Source: JACDAE01 sp963717195
Lineage (GTDB): Bacteria > Chloroflexota > Ktedonobacteria > Ktedonobacterales > Ktedonobacteraceae
Direction of reading: 5' to 3'
NCBI GenBank assembly: GCA_963717195.1
Contig: CAVQVR010000021.1
Coordinates: 372,001-436,000 of the forward strand
DNA length: 64,000 nucleotides
The notes under the pieces are model-generated. The model ran no database searches. It saw only the letters and a list, made by a program, of their open reading frames with translations, and had not been told where the DNA came from. The position numbers and the translations under genes were made by a program. Shown piece after piece: positions 18,869-27,364 of the stretch; positions within the stretch are counted from its first letter, which is position 1, and every line of letters begins with the position of its first letter.

Positions 18869-18905
18869 GGACTAGATTTATCGCGTCCATCGATTTATCG
18901 CGTCC
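18866..18905. repeat. GTAGGGAC element with doubled half at a stop codon
   Basis: AGTAGGGACTAGATTTATCG, CGTCCATC, then a second GATTTATCGCGTCCATTG. It is a diverged copy of the halves at 6828 and 38610, with the ATTTATCGCG unit duplicated. The first TAG (18866-18868) is the stop codon of the ABC permease. Confidence 0.6.
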
Positions 18906-18930
18906 ATTGACATTCAATAACTTACAATCA

Positions 18931-19031
18931 GGGTAGAGAAGCCATTTATTATTCCGTGGGGTCCGACGAGCAAACGCAGTGACGGGCCCCACGGAATAAT
19001 AAATGGACGGAATAATAAATGGCTTCCCTAC
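18931..19031. repeat. Long palindrome with one duplicated arm segment
   Basis: The left arm runs 18931-18961 (GGGTAGAGAAGCCATTTATT and ATTCCGTGGGG) and the right arm 18986-19031. The right arm contains the 16-base unit CGGAATAATAAATGGA nearly twice in tandem (about 18992-19007 and 19008-19021), so it is longer than the left arm. It lies between the convergent ABC permease and RIO kinase genes. Confidence 0.75.
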
Positions 19032-19109
19032 CGTTTACACTCTTTCTTCCTGTAAAAATCACCGACGAGAGAAATGCCCAATGTTCCTCCCAAAGGATGC
19101 AGACGTTTT

Positions 19110-20108
19110 CTAAACATCCTCAGGAAGTGGCCCCATCCGGCGCATCCAGATCTGGCGAGCGAGGGCATGTGCATCATGGCGTTCTTTATAATAGTGCGCA
19201 AAGTACTGACAAACACGCTCGATATCACGTGCCAGTAGCGAGAACACATCCGAATTGTGATATGGATCAACAGCCTGCGCGAAATCGATCAGAGTAACCG
19301 CCCCTTGCCAGTAAAGGATGTTATAAGCTGACAGATCACCATGGATACGACCATGGTTCAGCGCCAGTTCGATGTTACGCAGAATGCTCTCAAAGAGCGG
19401 CTGGACCTCCTCTTGTTCGAGTATAACATCGCTGAGGCGGGGAGCTGGCTCTCCCACTGCACCAATATACTCCATCAGAACCGCATTACCGATCTGAGCC
19501 ACTGGACGAGGCACATTAGCACCGTGTCCGTGAAGCAGACGCTGGGTCTGATACTCGTACTCGATCCAGGAAGCGACCTGGGCGGCGCGACCCCGTTCAG
19601 TTTTGCGCGTGGCAGCGCTACCGCGACGACTGTTACCATGCTCTGCCTGCCCCTGTTCGTCGCGCTGGATGCGGCTAAAGCGATAGACGGCATCATTGCG
19701 CAAACTACGGAACATACGCGGACGATAGATCTTCACAGCAAGGTATTGCTCTCCGGTTGAAGGATGGGCCTCACAACAGAAAACGTTCGCTTCCTTTCCG
19801 CTATACGCCTCGTGTAGCACATCCGTGATCAGGTGTTGATCGTAGAATGGCGTCAGCGACGAAAGAGTCCAGGGCGCATCACGTCGAGAAGCCAGCAACG
19901 TAGGATGGAACGCTGGCTTAGGCTGCTGCGGCTCGTCGTATGCCTGTTCACGCAGCCAGCGCTGGACAGCCGAGCTGCTTTCATAGCTGGTCTTGCGTGT
20001 TGGTTTGGTCTGAACATGGGATTGTGTACGGGCACGTTCGCGTGCACCCGGCTTTATTTTTACGAATGTCGTGGTCTCTTCGGAATTGTCGTCAAAATCT
20101 CTCTTCAA
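19110..20108 (-). CDS. RIO-type serine kinase
   Basis: About 332 aa. The kinase core has the RIO1-like signatures EANVFCCEA (P-loop region), AVKIYRPRMFR (Lys), a basic insert, HGDLSAYNIL (catalytic loop) and LIDFAQAVD (metal loop, RIO-specific IDFxQ). RIO kinases/ATPases are ribosome-assembly factors in archaea and eukaryotes; the bacterial members are poorly understood. The N-terminal 70 residues are basic and low-complexity. The start is uncertain: the TTG at 20108 follows AAAGGAG by about 10 bases, whereas the frame remains open up to 20276 without a better Met. It is a single-gene unit. Confidence 0.82.
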   Translation of the reverse strand: MKRDFDDNSEETTTFVKIKPGARERARTQSHVQTKPTRKTSYESSSAVQRWLREQAYDEPQQPKPAFHPTLLASRRDAPWTLSSLTPFYDQHLITDVLHEAYSGKEANVFCCEAHPSTGEQYLAVKIYRPRMFRSLRNDAVYRFSRIQRDEQGQAEHGNSRRGSAATRKTERGRAAQVASWIEYEYQTQRLLHGHGANVPRPVAQIGNAVLMEYIGAVGEPAPRLSDVILEQEEVQPLFESILRNIELALNHGRIHGDLSAYNILYWQGAVTLIDFAQAVDPYHNSDVFSLLARDIERVCQYFAHYYKERHDAHALARQIWMRRMGPLPEDV

Positions 20109-20772
20109 AAGAATTGCTCCTTTAGATGGGTAGCTGAATTCTATGCTGATAACATGGGTAAAGATTTTTCTGGTCCAGTTTCCTCTACATGTTCCTAAAT
20201 GAGCGCCTTTAGAGAAACAAGCCAAAAAGGCATAGAAAGCACATAGTCGGAATAGAGAATGCATCATTTTATGCACCAGGGATCAGAAAAATGGGAAGAG
20301 TTGTTCCGAATGGGGTAGTGGTACAGGAAGCATGTCTGGTTGGAGCAAGCCAGGGCCAGAGAACATGAACAAACCATCATTGCGTGCTGCGAACAAAGTG
20401 TACATGTGCAGGCAATGAATTGAAGGAGCGAGCGTTAATGAGCCATGCGTGTGTCAATCAGCCACACCGGGCGTCAGTCACTGGGCATCGTAAACGCGGC
20501 CCCTAAGGATGTGTACCATACCCATTGGAAACAACGGGAACGATGGATACTGACATAATAAGCACCTCCAATAAATCATGTATTTGAAAAAAGAATACCA
20601 TATTGTAGAGGGGAATGCAAGGAATTTTGCGGAGTGGAAATAGATACCTCCACCATTTTACTTTTCTCTTCCCAACTCGTCTTGTATATTACAGATAGTA
20701 TCTTTAAAGACAACCATAAAAGCTAAATGTCCCGCCAACCTATATCATTTTTTCAGAAAAAGGAAAATTTCT
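20109..20772. other. Intergenic region, mostly featureless
   Basis: The divergent gap between the RIO kinase and the PH-like membrane protein. The only structure I see is a lone half of the GTAGGGGC repeat (20483-20505, inverted). No tRNA, RNA gene or convincing small frame is seen. If the RIO gene started at 20276, the gap would shorten accordingly. Confidence 0.45.
20483..20505. repeat. GTAGGGGC repeat, lone inverted half
   Basis: GGGCATCGTAAACGCGGCCC followed by CTA matches the right arm of the element at 35685-35771 apart from one or two changes. No left arm is seen. Confidence 0.6.
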
Positions 20773-21453
20773 ATGCCAAACATCACGCAGGAAGCACAAC
20801 GCCTTATTGAGAGAGATAACCTTGGTATCCCCACAGAAATCTACAAGCCAAACATTATTGGTAGTATCATTACTAGCATCATTGTCATAGTGATTGGGAT
20901 AGGCTGGTCTATAGTTGCAGCCTTTGTGGTCAATGGTTTGGGCATCTTTATGGGACTAACATCTTCGCAAACTATCGACCCATCATCGTTGCCTCCTAAT
21001 ATCGATCCATCATCATTGCCATCTATTAGCTCGGCCCCATCTTCCGGAATAGATCTTTTCAGCTCAATGTCTACTATCCTTGGGATTGTCTTTCCATTGT
21101 TCGGATTGTTATTCGTTGCAATTGGCATCAGGATCATTGTAAAGGCTCTGCGTATTCGCAATAATCGGGCTGTGTTGTGTACTAATGGCGTGGTATATGT
21201 GACGCGCAACAGTGCGGACGCGTTTCGTTGGGAGCAGGTGCTTATGGTTTTCAATAAAACGTTTGCAAGTACAAGCACAACACACGATGAGCATGGATTT
21301 GAAAGAACCAGTACCACTATTCATCACCAATACGCTGTTCACTGCCACGATGGAAGGAAATTTGTTTTTGATGGTAGATTGAGCAATGTAGAGGATCTGG
21401 CAGAGAGGATAGAAGTTGAAGTGGTGCGTCGAGGTGGTATGGTGAAAGGATAG
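20773..21453 (+). CDS. Membrane protein with PH-like (DUF6585-type) domain
   Basis: 226 aa. The ribosome site AAAGGAAAA lies upstream of the ATG at 20773. Two membrane helices (about residues 31-62 and 103-127) surround a Pro/Ser-rich loop with the unit DPSSLPPNI/DPSSLPSIS. The C-terminal 95 residues (AVLCTNGVVYVTRN, FRWEQVLMVF, YAVHCHDGRKFVFDGRL) look like the PH-like domain of DUF6585 proteins, which are common in Ktedonobacteria and of unknown function. It is convergent with dtd, leaving 20 bp between stops. Confidence 0.7.
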   Translation: MPNITQEAQRLIERDNLGIPTEIYKPNIIGSIITSIIVIVIGIGWSIVAAFVVNGLGIFMGLTSSQTIDPSSLPPNIDPSSLPSISSAPSSGIDLFSSMSTILGIVFPLFGLLFVAIGIRIIVKALRIRNNRAVLCTNGVVYVTRNSADAFRWEQVLMVFNKTFASTSTTHDEHGFERTSTTIHHQYAVHCHDGRKFVFDGRLSNVEDLAERIEVEVVRRGGMVKG

Positions 21454-21473
21454 GGGCAGACAATCAACAGGTT

Positions 21474-21920
21474 TCACAGTTGATCGCTATCCAACCAGAT
21501 TGTAACGGGGCCATCGTTCAGTAAATTCACTTCCATATGCGCACCGAAGACGCCTCCTTCAACTTGAATACCGTAGGTCGAGATGGCATCTTTGAAGCGT
21601 TCAACCAGCGGTTCGGCGAGAGCTGGTGGAGCTGCTTCAGTGAAGCTGGGCCGACGACCTTTGCGAATGTCGGCGTAGAGGGTGAACTGGGAAACGACGA
21701 GTGCTTTCCCATTAATATCGAGTAGGGAATGGTTCATTTTACCCTCATCGTCGCCGAAGATGCGCAGATGGACAATTTTGTGAACCAGGTTCTTGATCTC
21801 AATCTCACTATCGTTCTGTCCTACACCAAGTAGGATGAGGAGACCATGCTCTATCTGGCCTACGATCTGGTCTTCGACGGTCACGCTAGCTCTGGTAACG
21901 CGCTGTAATAATGCTCTCAT
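21474..21920 (-). CDS. dtd: D-aminoacyl-tRNA deacylase
   Basis: 149-aa DTD. The enzyme removes D-amino acids (and glycine mischarged on tRNA-Ala) from tRNA. The family motifs are SQFTLYADIRKGRRPSF and the N-terminal RALLQRVTRASV. The second site reads LLNDGPVTIWLDS, containing the Gly-Pro pair of the chiral pocket. The start at 21920 has GAGGAAG upstream and matches the family N-terminus; the longer frame to 21947 does not. It is a single gene, convergent with the PH-like protein. Confidence 0.93.
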   Translation of the reverse strand: MRALLQRVTRASVTVEDQIVGQIEHGLLILLGVGQNDSEIEIKNLVHKIVHLRIFGDDEGKMNHSLLDINGKALVVSQFTLYADIRKGRRPSFTEAAPPALAEPLVERFKDAISTYGIQVEGGVFGAHMEVNLLNDGPVTIWLDSDQL

Positions 21921-22126
21921 ATCTTCCTCAATCGAAATGATTCCCATGCTATTTTAGCACAGTGGGCTGAGGCTAAGCATTTCCCTTCTTCTCTATCAAG
22001 ATGTATTATGAGTAATTTTATTTAAAAGTAAATAAAAATCATTTCGGCAAATGACATTGACAGTCACCCTTACGTCAGCTATCATTGCTACAATACATTT
22101 AAGTTCAGCAATTTCATTAGTATTGT

Positions 22127-22140
22127 TTGAAGCGTTTCAA
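22127..22140. promoter_or_regulatory. LacI-type operator candidate upstream of GH78 gene
   Basis: TTGAAGCGTTTCAA, with arms TTGAA/TTCAA around a central CG, resembles LacI/CcpA-family operators. It lies 66 bp before the start codon of the secreted rhamnosidase, as expected for sugar-controlled expression. No regulator gene is next to it. Confidence 0.4.
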
Positions 22141-22205
22141 TTTTTCCTTTTTCCAATGGTTAATGCTATTTTTGCATACTTTTGCATACAAGGAGGTACA
22201 TTCGC

Positions 22206-25200
22206 ATGCAAGGACGTATCTTGCAAAAACCGGTGCTCTCACTGCTGAGCGCCATCGTATTTTTGTCGCTCCTATTCTCTCATCCAATATTCGTCAAAGC
22301 TGCAGCGCCAAATTGGAGCATTCAGAACGATGCGCTGAAGGCTCAGGGAGGCAATGTCGGACTCCTGGGTTTTGGCTACAATTGGACCGACTATACTATG
22401 ACCTTTTCAACGCAGATCATCTCCAACCAGTCAGGATGGGTGGTGCGTGGACAGTCGGCGGGCAACAACTATCTGCTCATTCTTGACGCTCATAATGATA
22501 CCAATGGAACACCTGATGCACTTCAGGAGGTAGTTGGAGCAGGAACCAACACGTATGACCATATCGCCACCGTTGCGCTTTCCAGCACGCTCCAGATCAA
22601 CACCTGGCATACCATAAAAACAGTTGTGAAGGGGACCACTATCACCGTCTTCCTTGATGGTTCTCAGATCTCATCCTTCAACTCCACCTCCTTTGCATCT
22701 GGCGTTCCCTCCTATGCAACGGGCACGGTTGGTTTTCGCTCATTTACAGGCGAGGCGGCAAGTTTCAAGAATTTTCAGATCACCGATGTCAATGGCTCAA
22801 CGCTCTATGCAAACCCATTGAGCCAGCCATCCAACCTCAACGATTTTTTTGTGCCGGGCAGTAGCACCAGTCCAAATCCCTGGCCATCCAATCCGAACTG
22901 GCAGCAGTATGTCCAGGCTCCTGCATCTCGCGATATTTATCCAACGGCAGTCACGAGTACTGCGGGAAATGTCACGAATGCCGCTGGCCTGACGCATCCA
23001 GGAAGCGGGCAGACAACCACACTGACCTGGTCTGGCTCAGGGACTGCGCCTTCGATTGTACTCGATTATGGCAAAGATATCGGCGGACTCCCCCAGTTTA
23101 CCGTAACCGCTGAAACAGGCAATCCAACCTTATTAGCGACCTATAGTGAAGGTTTACAATATCTTTCCAGTTGTGGTGACTGCGCATCCCCTTACCAGAG
23201 CACCATCGCCGACCCCCAACGCTACGATACCTATACTGTGAGCCAGGCTGGCACGATTGTGAACCGCTATATTCAGGGTGGCGAACGCTACCAGGGGATC
23301 AGCCTGACAAAAGCTGGCAGTGTCACTTTGAGCTCCGTTGAGATCTACTACGAAGCCTATCAGGGCACCGACGGTACCTTCCAGGGGAACTTTGTGTCCG
23401 ACCAGCCTCTACTCAATCGTATCTGGTATGATGGAGCCTACACGGTCAACCTCAATCAGTTACCGGCACATACCTCCTCAGGTGCCTGGAGCATTCAGCA
23501 GGGTGTGCTCGACATTCAGGGAGGCAATGCTGCTCTCTTAAAGGCTGGCAGTAGTTGGACCAACTATACCATGACCTTCTCGACCGAGGTCAACGCGAAT
23601 CAAGCCGGTTGGGTTGTGCGTGGGCAATCAAGTAACAGCAACTATCTGCTGATCCTCAACGCTGACAATGATAGCGGGGGAACTCCAAATGCGTTGCAGG
23701 AAGTCGTTGACAACAATGGCACGTACATCTCACTTGCTACGGTTGCCCTTCCCTTCGATATCAAACCTGCTACCTGGCATACAGTCACGACTGTGGTACA
23801 GGGAACAACCGTGACAACATCCATCGACGGTCAGCAGATCGCTTCATTTAACTCCTCTCAATTCTCGTCGGGTACGCCAGCCTACTCCAGTGGCACGATT
23901 GGCTTCCGCGAGTATGGCAGCGAGGAGGCCAGTTTCAAGAACCTTCTGGTCGTTGATGCCAGTAATAACACGCTCTACCAGAACGCGCTCAGCCAGACAT
24001 CAGCTTTCAACGACTTCAATGTTCCTGGGAACCCACTGCCCATTGTTCTGGATGGTGCAAAACGTGATCGGGATGTATGGGAAGGTGACCTTAATATCAG
24101 TGGCCCGACGCTCTATTACTCGTCGAATGCTACAGCATATATGAAGGGTTCGTTGCAGCTTATGGGTAGTTATCAGTATACCAGCGGCTTCGTCCAGGGA
24201 GTGCAGAGTGCCCTCAATCCGCTCAATACCGCAGCGCTACCGGGTACAGTCGGTCCCTACTCCGCATCGTATTCGATCTACTTCGTGCTCAACATGGCTG
24301 ACTACTATCTCTATACAGGAGATCTGGCCTTTGTCAAACAAGAGTGGCCCATCGTGCAGAAAGAACTGGCCTGGAGTGCTCAACAGGTCAATAGTCAGGG
24401 ACTCTTTGTGACGAACAGCAGCGATGGAAATGATTGGCATTACTATGATGGGAGCCTGAACGGGACCGTGACCGAGTTCAATCTGCTCTACTATCAATCT
24501 CTCATCCAGGGGGCAACGTTAGCCAGTGCCGTCGGAAATAGCAGCCAGGCGACGGCCTATCTTCAGCAGGCTGCGGCGCTCAAAACTGCTATCAACCAGA
24601 ATTTGTTTAACGCTACAACAGGTCTTTATAAAATCAGTGATACCAACAGTGCAATCGCACAGGATGCTAACTCGATGGCCGTTCTCTATGGAGTTGCCCC
24701 TGCCAGTGCGGTCGCCGGTATTCTCTCCACGCTAAAGCAAGATCTCTGGACGAGTGCGGGACCACTGCCGTTCAGCTCCGATGCCAACTTCAAGCAGTAT
24801 ATCAGTCCTTTCATTTCGGCGTATGATGTGTGGGCGCGTATGCAGTCCAATGATACCGCCAATGCGCTCACTCTCATCACAACTGAATGGGGTGAGATGG
24901 TCAGCTCAGGTCAGGATGGCACTGGTACGGACTGGGAAAACATTGCGAGTAATGGGATACCCGTCTCGTCCTACACCAGCCTGGCGCATGGTTGGTCAAC
25001 CGGGGCCACGAGTGCCTTATCAAAGTACGTGTTGGGTATCAGCCCGGTCAGCCCTGGCTATCAGTCCTGGCTCGTTCAACCGCATCCTGGTTCAGTCGCG
25101 TGGACTGAAGGTCAGGCACCTACCGCGTATGGCACGCTTTCCACACAATGGGGATACGATGCCAACAAGCATTTCCATCTGCAAGTGCAGGCGCCAGCCA

Positions 25201-25391
25201 GCACGACTGGTACTATCGCCGTTCCTGTAACGAACAGCCAGCAAGTCCAGATCAGCATCAATGGTTATATGGTCTGGAATAATGGCACATTCCAGGCAAC
25301 CTCAGGCGTTACAGGCGCATCTGCCAACGGAGGATATGTCAATTTCAGTGTGAATGGGGGAAGCACCTATCTCGTGACGACGAATCCATAG
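22206..25391 (+). CDS. Secreted GH78-type alpha-L-rhamnosidase with two lectin-like domains
   Basis: 1061 aa. The ATG at 22206 follows AAGGAGG (22190-22196) by 9 bases. Signal peptide: basic start, hydrophobic core, cleavage near FVKA-AAP. Residues about 32-210 form a concanavalin/LamG-like domain (NWSIQNDALKAQGGN ... VGFRSFTGEAASFKNF), followed by the GH78 N-terminal beta domain. A second copy of the lectin-like domain (about 425-605) is inserted inside the rhamnosidase, between LLNRIWYDGAYTVNL and DGAKRDRDVWEGD. The latter motif carries the conserved acidic residues of GH78. The alpha/alpha barrel and the C-terminal beta domain follow. It should cut rhamnose from plant or microbial polysaccharides outside the cell. 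Confidence 0.88.
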   Translation: MQGRILQKPVLSLLSAIVFLSLLFSHPIFVKAAAPNWSIQNDALKAQGGNVGLLGFGYNWTDYTMTFSTQIISNQSGWVVRGQSAGNNYLLILDAHNDTNGTPDALQEVVGAGTNTYDHIATVALSSTLQINTWHTIKTVVKGTTITVFLDGSQISSFNSTSFASGVPSYATGTVGFRSFTGEAASFKNFQITDVNGSTLYANPLSQPSNLNDFFVPGSSTSPNPWPSNPNWQQYVQAPASRDIYPTAVTSTAGNVTNAAGLTHPGSGQTTTLTWSGSGTAPSIVLDYGKDIGGLPQFTVTAETGNPTLLATYSEGLQYLSSCGDCASPYQSTIADPQRYDTYTVSQAGTIVNRYIQGGERYQGISLTKAGSVTLSSVEIYYEAYQGTDGTFQGNFVSDQPLLNRIWYDGAYTVNLNQLPAHTSSGAWSIQQGVLDIQGGNAALLKAGSSWTNYTMTFSTEVNANQAGWVVRGQSSNSNYLLILNADNDSGGTPNALQEVVDNNGTYISLATVALPFDIKPATWHTVTTVVQGTTVTTSIDGQQIASFNSSQFSSGTPAYSSGTIGFREYGSEEASFKNLLVVDASNNTLYQNALSQTSAFNDFNVPGNPLPIVLDGAKRDRDVWEGDLNISGPTLYYSSNATAYMKGSLQLMGSYQYTSGFVQGVQSALNPLNTAALPGTVGPYSASYSIYFVLNMADYYLYTGDLAFVKQEWPIVQKELAWSAQQVNSQGLFVTNSSDGNDWHYYDGSLNGTVTEFNLLYYQSLIQGATLASAVGNSSQATAYLQQAAALKTAINQNLFNATTGLYKISDTNSAIAQDANSMAVLYGVAPASAVAGILSTLKQDLWTSAGPLPFSSDANFKQYISPFISAYDVWARMQSNDTANALTLITTEWGEMVSSGQDGTGTDWENIASNGIPVSSYTSLAHGWSTGATSALSKYVLGISPVSPGYQSWLVQPHPGSVAWTEGQAPTAYGTLSTQWGYDANKHFHLQVQAPASTTGTIAVPVTNSQQVQISINGYMVWNNGTFQATSGVTGASANGGYVNFSVNGGSTYLVTTNP

Positions 25392-25398
25392 TAGGCAT

Positions 25399-25439
25399 CC
25401 ACACGGGCTTGTTCCACTTCGTTGCACAAGCCCGTGTGG
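25399..25439. terminator. Hairpin between convergent genes
   Basis: CCACACGGGCTTGT (25399-25412) pairs with ACAAGCCCGTGTGG (25426-25439), a 14-bp perfect stem with a 13-base loop. It lies between the GH78 gene and the kinase gene, which converge. There is no T-tract, but the position suits a shared transcription end. Confidence 0.55.
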
Positions 25440-25444
25440 CCCCA

Positions 25445-27098
25445 CTATGCCACGTACGGTCGGATATCAAAGGCCGCCAGGCGCTGCAGACTGGTGTAGA
25501 TCCACAGAGCGCCTCCACTGGGTTGATTGGTAGATAGATCAATCTGGCCAGTGTAAGCATATTGCGCTTGCGTCGCCAGGTCGTTCAGCAGCACTTGCGC
25601 TGCTGGCTGTAACAACTGCGCATTGTTCATGTTCAATAGTTGCTTTGTATCTTGCTGTATCTGCTCGCATAGACGCTTCATATCATCCAGCTTCGTATTA
25701 ATCTGCACAGCAAGTTTGCGCTGATCCGATGTCGTTTGAGGCGATTGGACTGCGCCAGCCATATGCTCGCTGATGAGGTAGGTATAGCCCGGTGGAACCT
25801 CGCTGTTGTAGGCGTAGCCCGGGGCATCGGGATTTTGTGGAGCGGGGCCTAGCAAGGCAATCTGCGAAGTACGAGCATCCGCAAGCAACGGGGTACCGGG
25901 CGGTAGGTCAGTCTTTGCAAATGATGCGCCATCAATATAATCCAGTATGCGTATGACCTGGTTATGGATGGTAGCTGTATCTTTATTGGGCCAGGCGTCT
26001 CTGGCGCTGTTCGCGAGTGCCGAGACGGTTGCTGAATTTCTTACAAGCCAGAAGGCTAATCCTCCATGTAAGTTGCGGTCGCTCAGTTCTGGAGAATCGA
26101 CCAGCAGATGGCGCAAATGATCGAGCATACTAAAATGCAACTTATCAATGGGGCTCGGCATGAGGGGTATGAAAGCATAATAGCGCCATGAACTCGTATC
26201 AATCAAGGGATTATTCGTCGGATGGTGCGCGTCATCTACGGTAATCAAGAAACGACTTGTCACTCCCAGCAAGTTGATATGTTGCAGGTCTCCAGGATAG
26301 AGGAAGCGTACATTCCCCTGCTCGACGTGTAAGGAACCCAGCAAAATCGGCAAGGATTCGCTTACATTTTGATCCGCCAGTAACCACGCATAATAACTCT
26401 TACCAACCGGCGTGTCAGGAATGCCTGCTAGAGCTACCTGCAATTCATCATTAATTCCCTGTGGGCTGTTCGCATTGAACTGCCCACTACTGAGAAAGAA
26501 CGCATGCCCTACTAACTGATTCGGAGCAGTGGCCTTATTTTGCGGAAGGAGCAAGAGGGTAACTATGGTTCCCAGACTCGCGAACAAAAGCACGAGGATA
26601 CAGATAAGGTACCACGAACTGAGCGGATGTTTTCTTCGATTTCGCAGTTCAACTTCTGACGGGAAGGTTGTTTCTGTGCCAGTTCCAGCAAGAGGCGTCG
26701 GAGTACCTACACTGTTCTTTAGAGATGGTATCGGTTCTATAAATGGCTTCACATCGGTCTGTAATAGGGGCTGGTGTTCACCATTATTACTTACTTCAGG
26801 AACAGGCAAATTGAGCGCATGGGCCAGAGCAAGCGTCAGAGAAGAGGCGCTGGAGAACCGTTTCTCCGGCTCTTTCGCCAGGCTACGCAGAATGACACCG
26901 GACAGGGTAGAAGAGATAGTTGGATTCATGACCTCTGGTGGGGTAGGTGGCGCATTCAGGTGTTGCATCATAATGGCAAAAGGTCTGTTTCCTCGAAAAG
27001 GCAGTACACCGGTACACAGTTCATACAGAATCACCCCGAGCGAGTAGATATCACTTTGTTCACTGGCTGAATGCCCTCGTATTTGTTCAGGTGAGAGA
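25445..27098 (-). pseudogene. Ser/Thr kinase-like membrane protein, C-terminal half, cut by IS110
   Basis: This is the downstream part of a kinase gene whose start lies at 28752-29330. It begins in the activation segment (SPEQIRGHSASEQSDIYSLG), runs through the C-lobe (VILYELCTGVLPFRG, PEKRFSSASSL), a linker, one membrane helix (WYLICILVLLFASLGTIVTLLLL) and an outside domain of about 330 residues without a recognised family. Joining TTCTATCTC from the N-terminal half to TCACCTGAACAA here gives FYLSPEQIRG with no loss, so the gene was intact before the element entered. The outside domain may bind a ligand; nothing in it is diagnostic. Confidence 0.85.
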
Positions 27099-27364
27099 CC
27101 GTCATGTTAGGGTACACCACCCAGAATGAAAAAGAGTAGAATAGGGGCAAGATGTCCTGGCCCAGAAATCGTTCCTTTCTTGTGCTAACGAGCCAGTGTG
27201 AGAGACTGATCCGGGTGAGTGTAGGAACCACGCATTGTTGCCCATCGCAGAAGCTGTTTTGTCTTCGATGGAGCACGCAGAGGAGAATCTTTGTTTCTGC
27301 TCACCCATGCCAGATGCATCTTTCGACTTCAAAGGAGAAAAGCAGAAGGAATGGGAGCCTGGAG
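27099..27364 (+). ncRNA. Candidate IS110 bridge RNA region in left end
   Basis: In the IS110 group, the non-coding left end encodes a bridge RNA with loops that pair with target and donor DNA. This left end contains GTGAGAGA (27198-27205), identical to 27091-27098 at the left junction. It also contains CCTTTCT (27174-27180), the reverse complement of AGAAAGG (28757-28763) at the right junction. The two segments are 17 bases apart, as in one internal loop. I could not fold the RNA, and the order of the segments relative to the element differs from, or mirrors, the order I recall for IS621. Confidence 0.45.

Noticed and set aside
22206..25391. Reading the rhamnosidase as two fused genes because a lectin-like domain recurs in the middle
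   Set aside because: The frame is continuous and GH78 sequence lies on both sides of the second copy, so insertion explains it better.
27152..27364. Long N-terminal extension of the IS110 transposase
   Set aside because: The family N-terminus is MEILYPRCAGCDVHKK at 27365; the upstream part is the non-coding left end.
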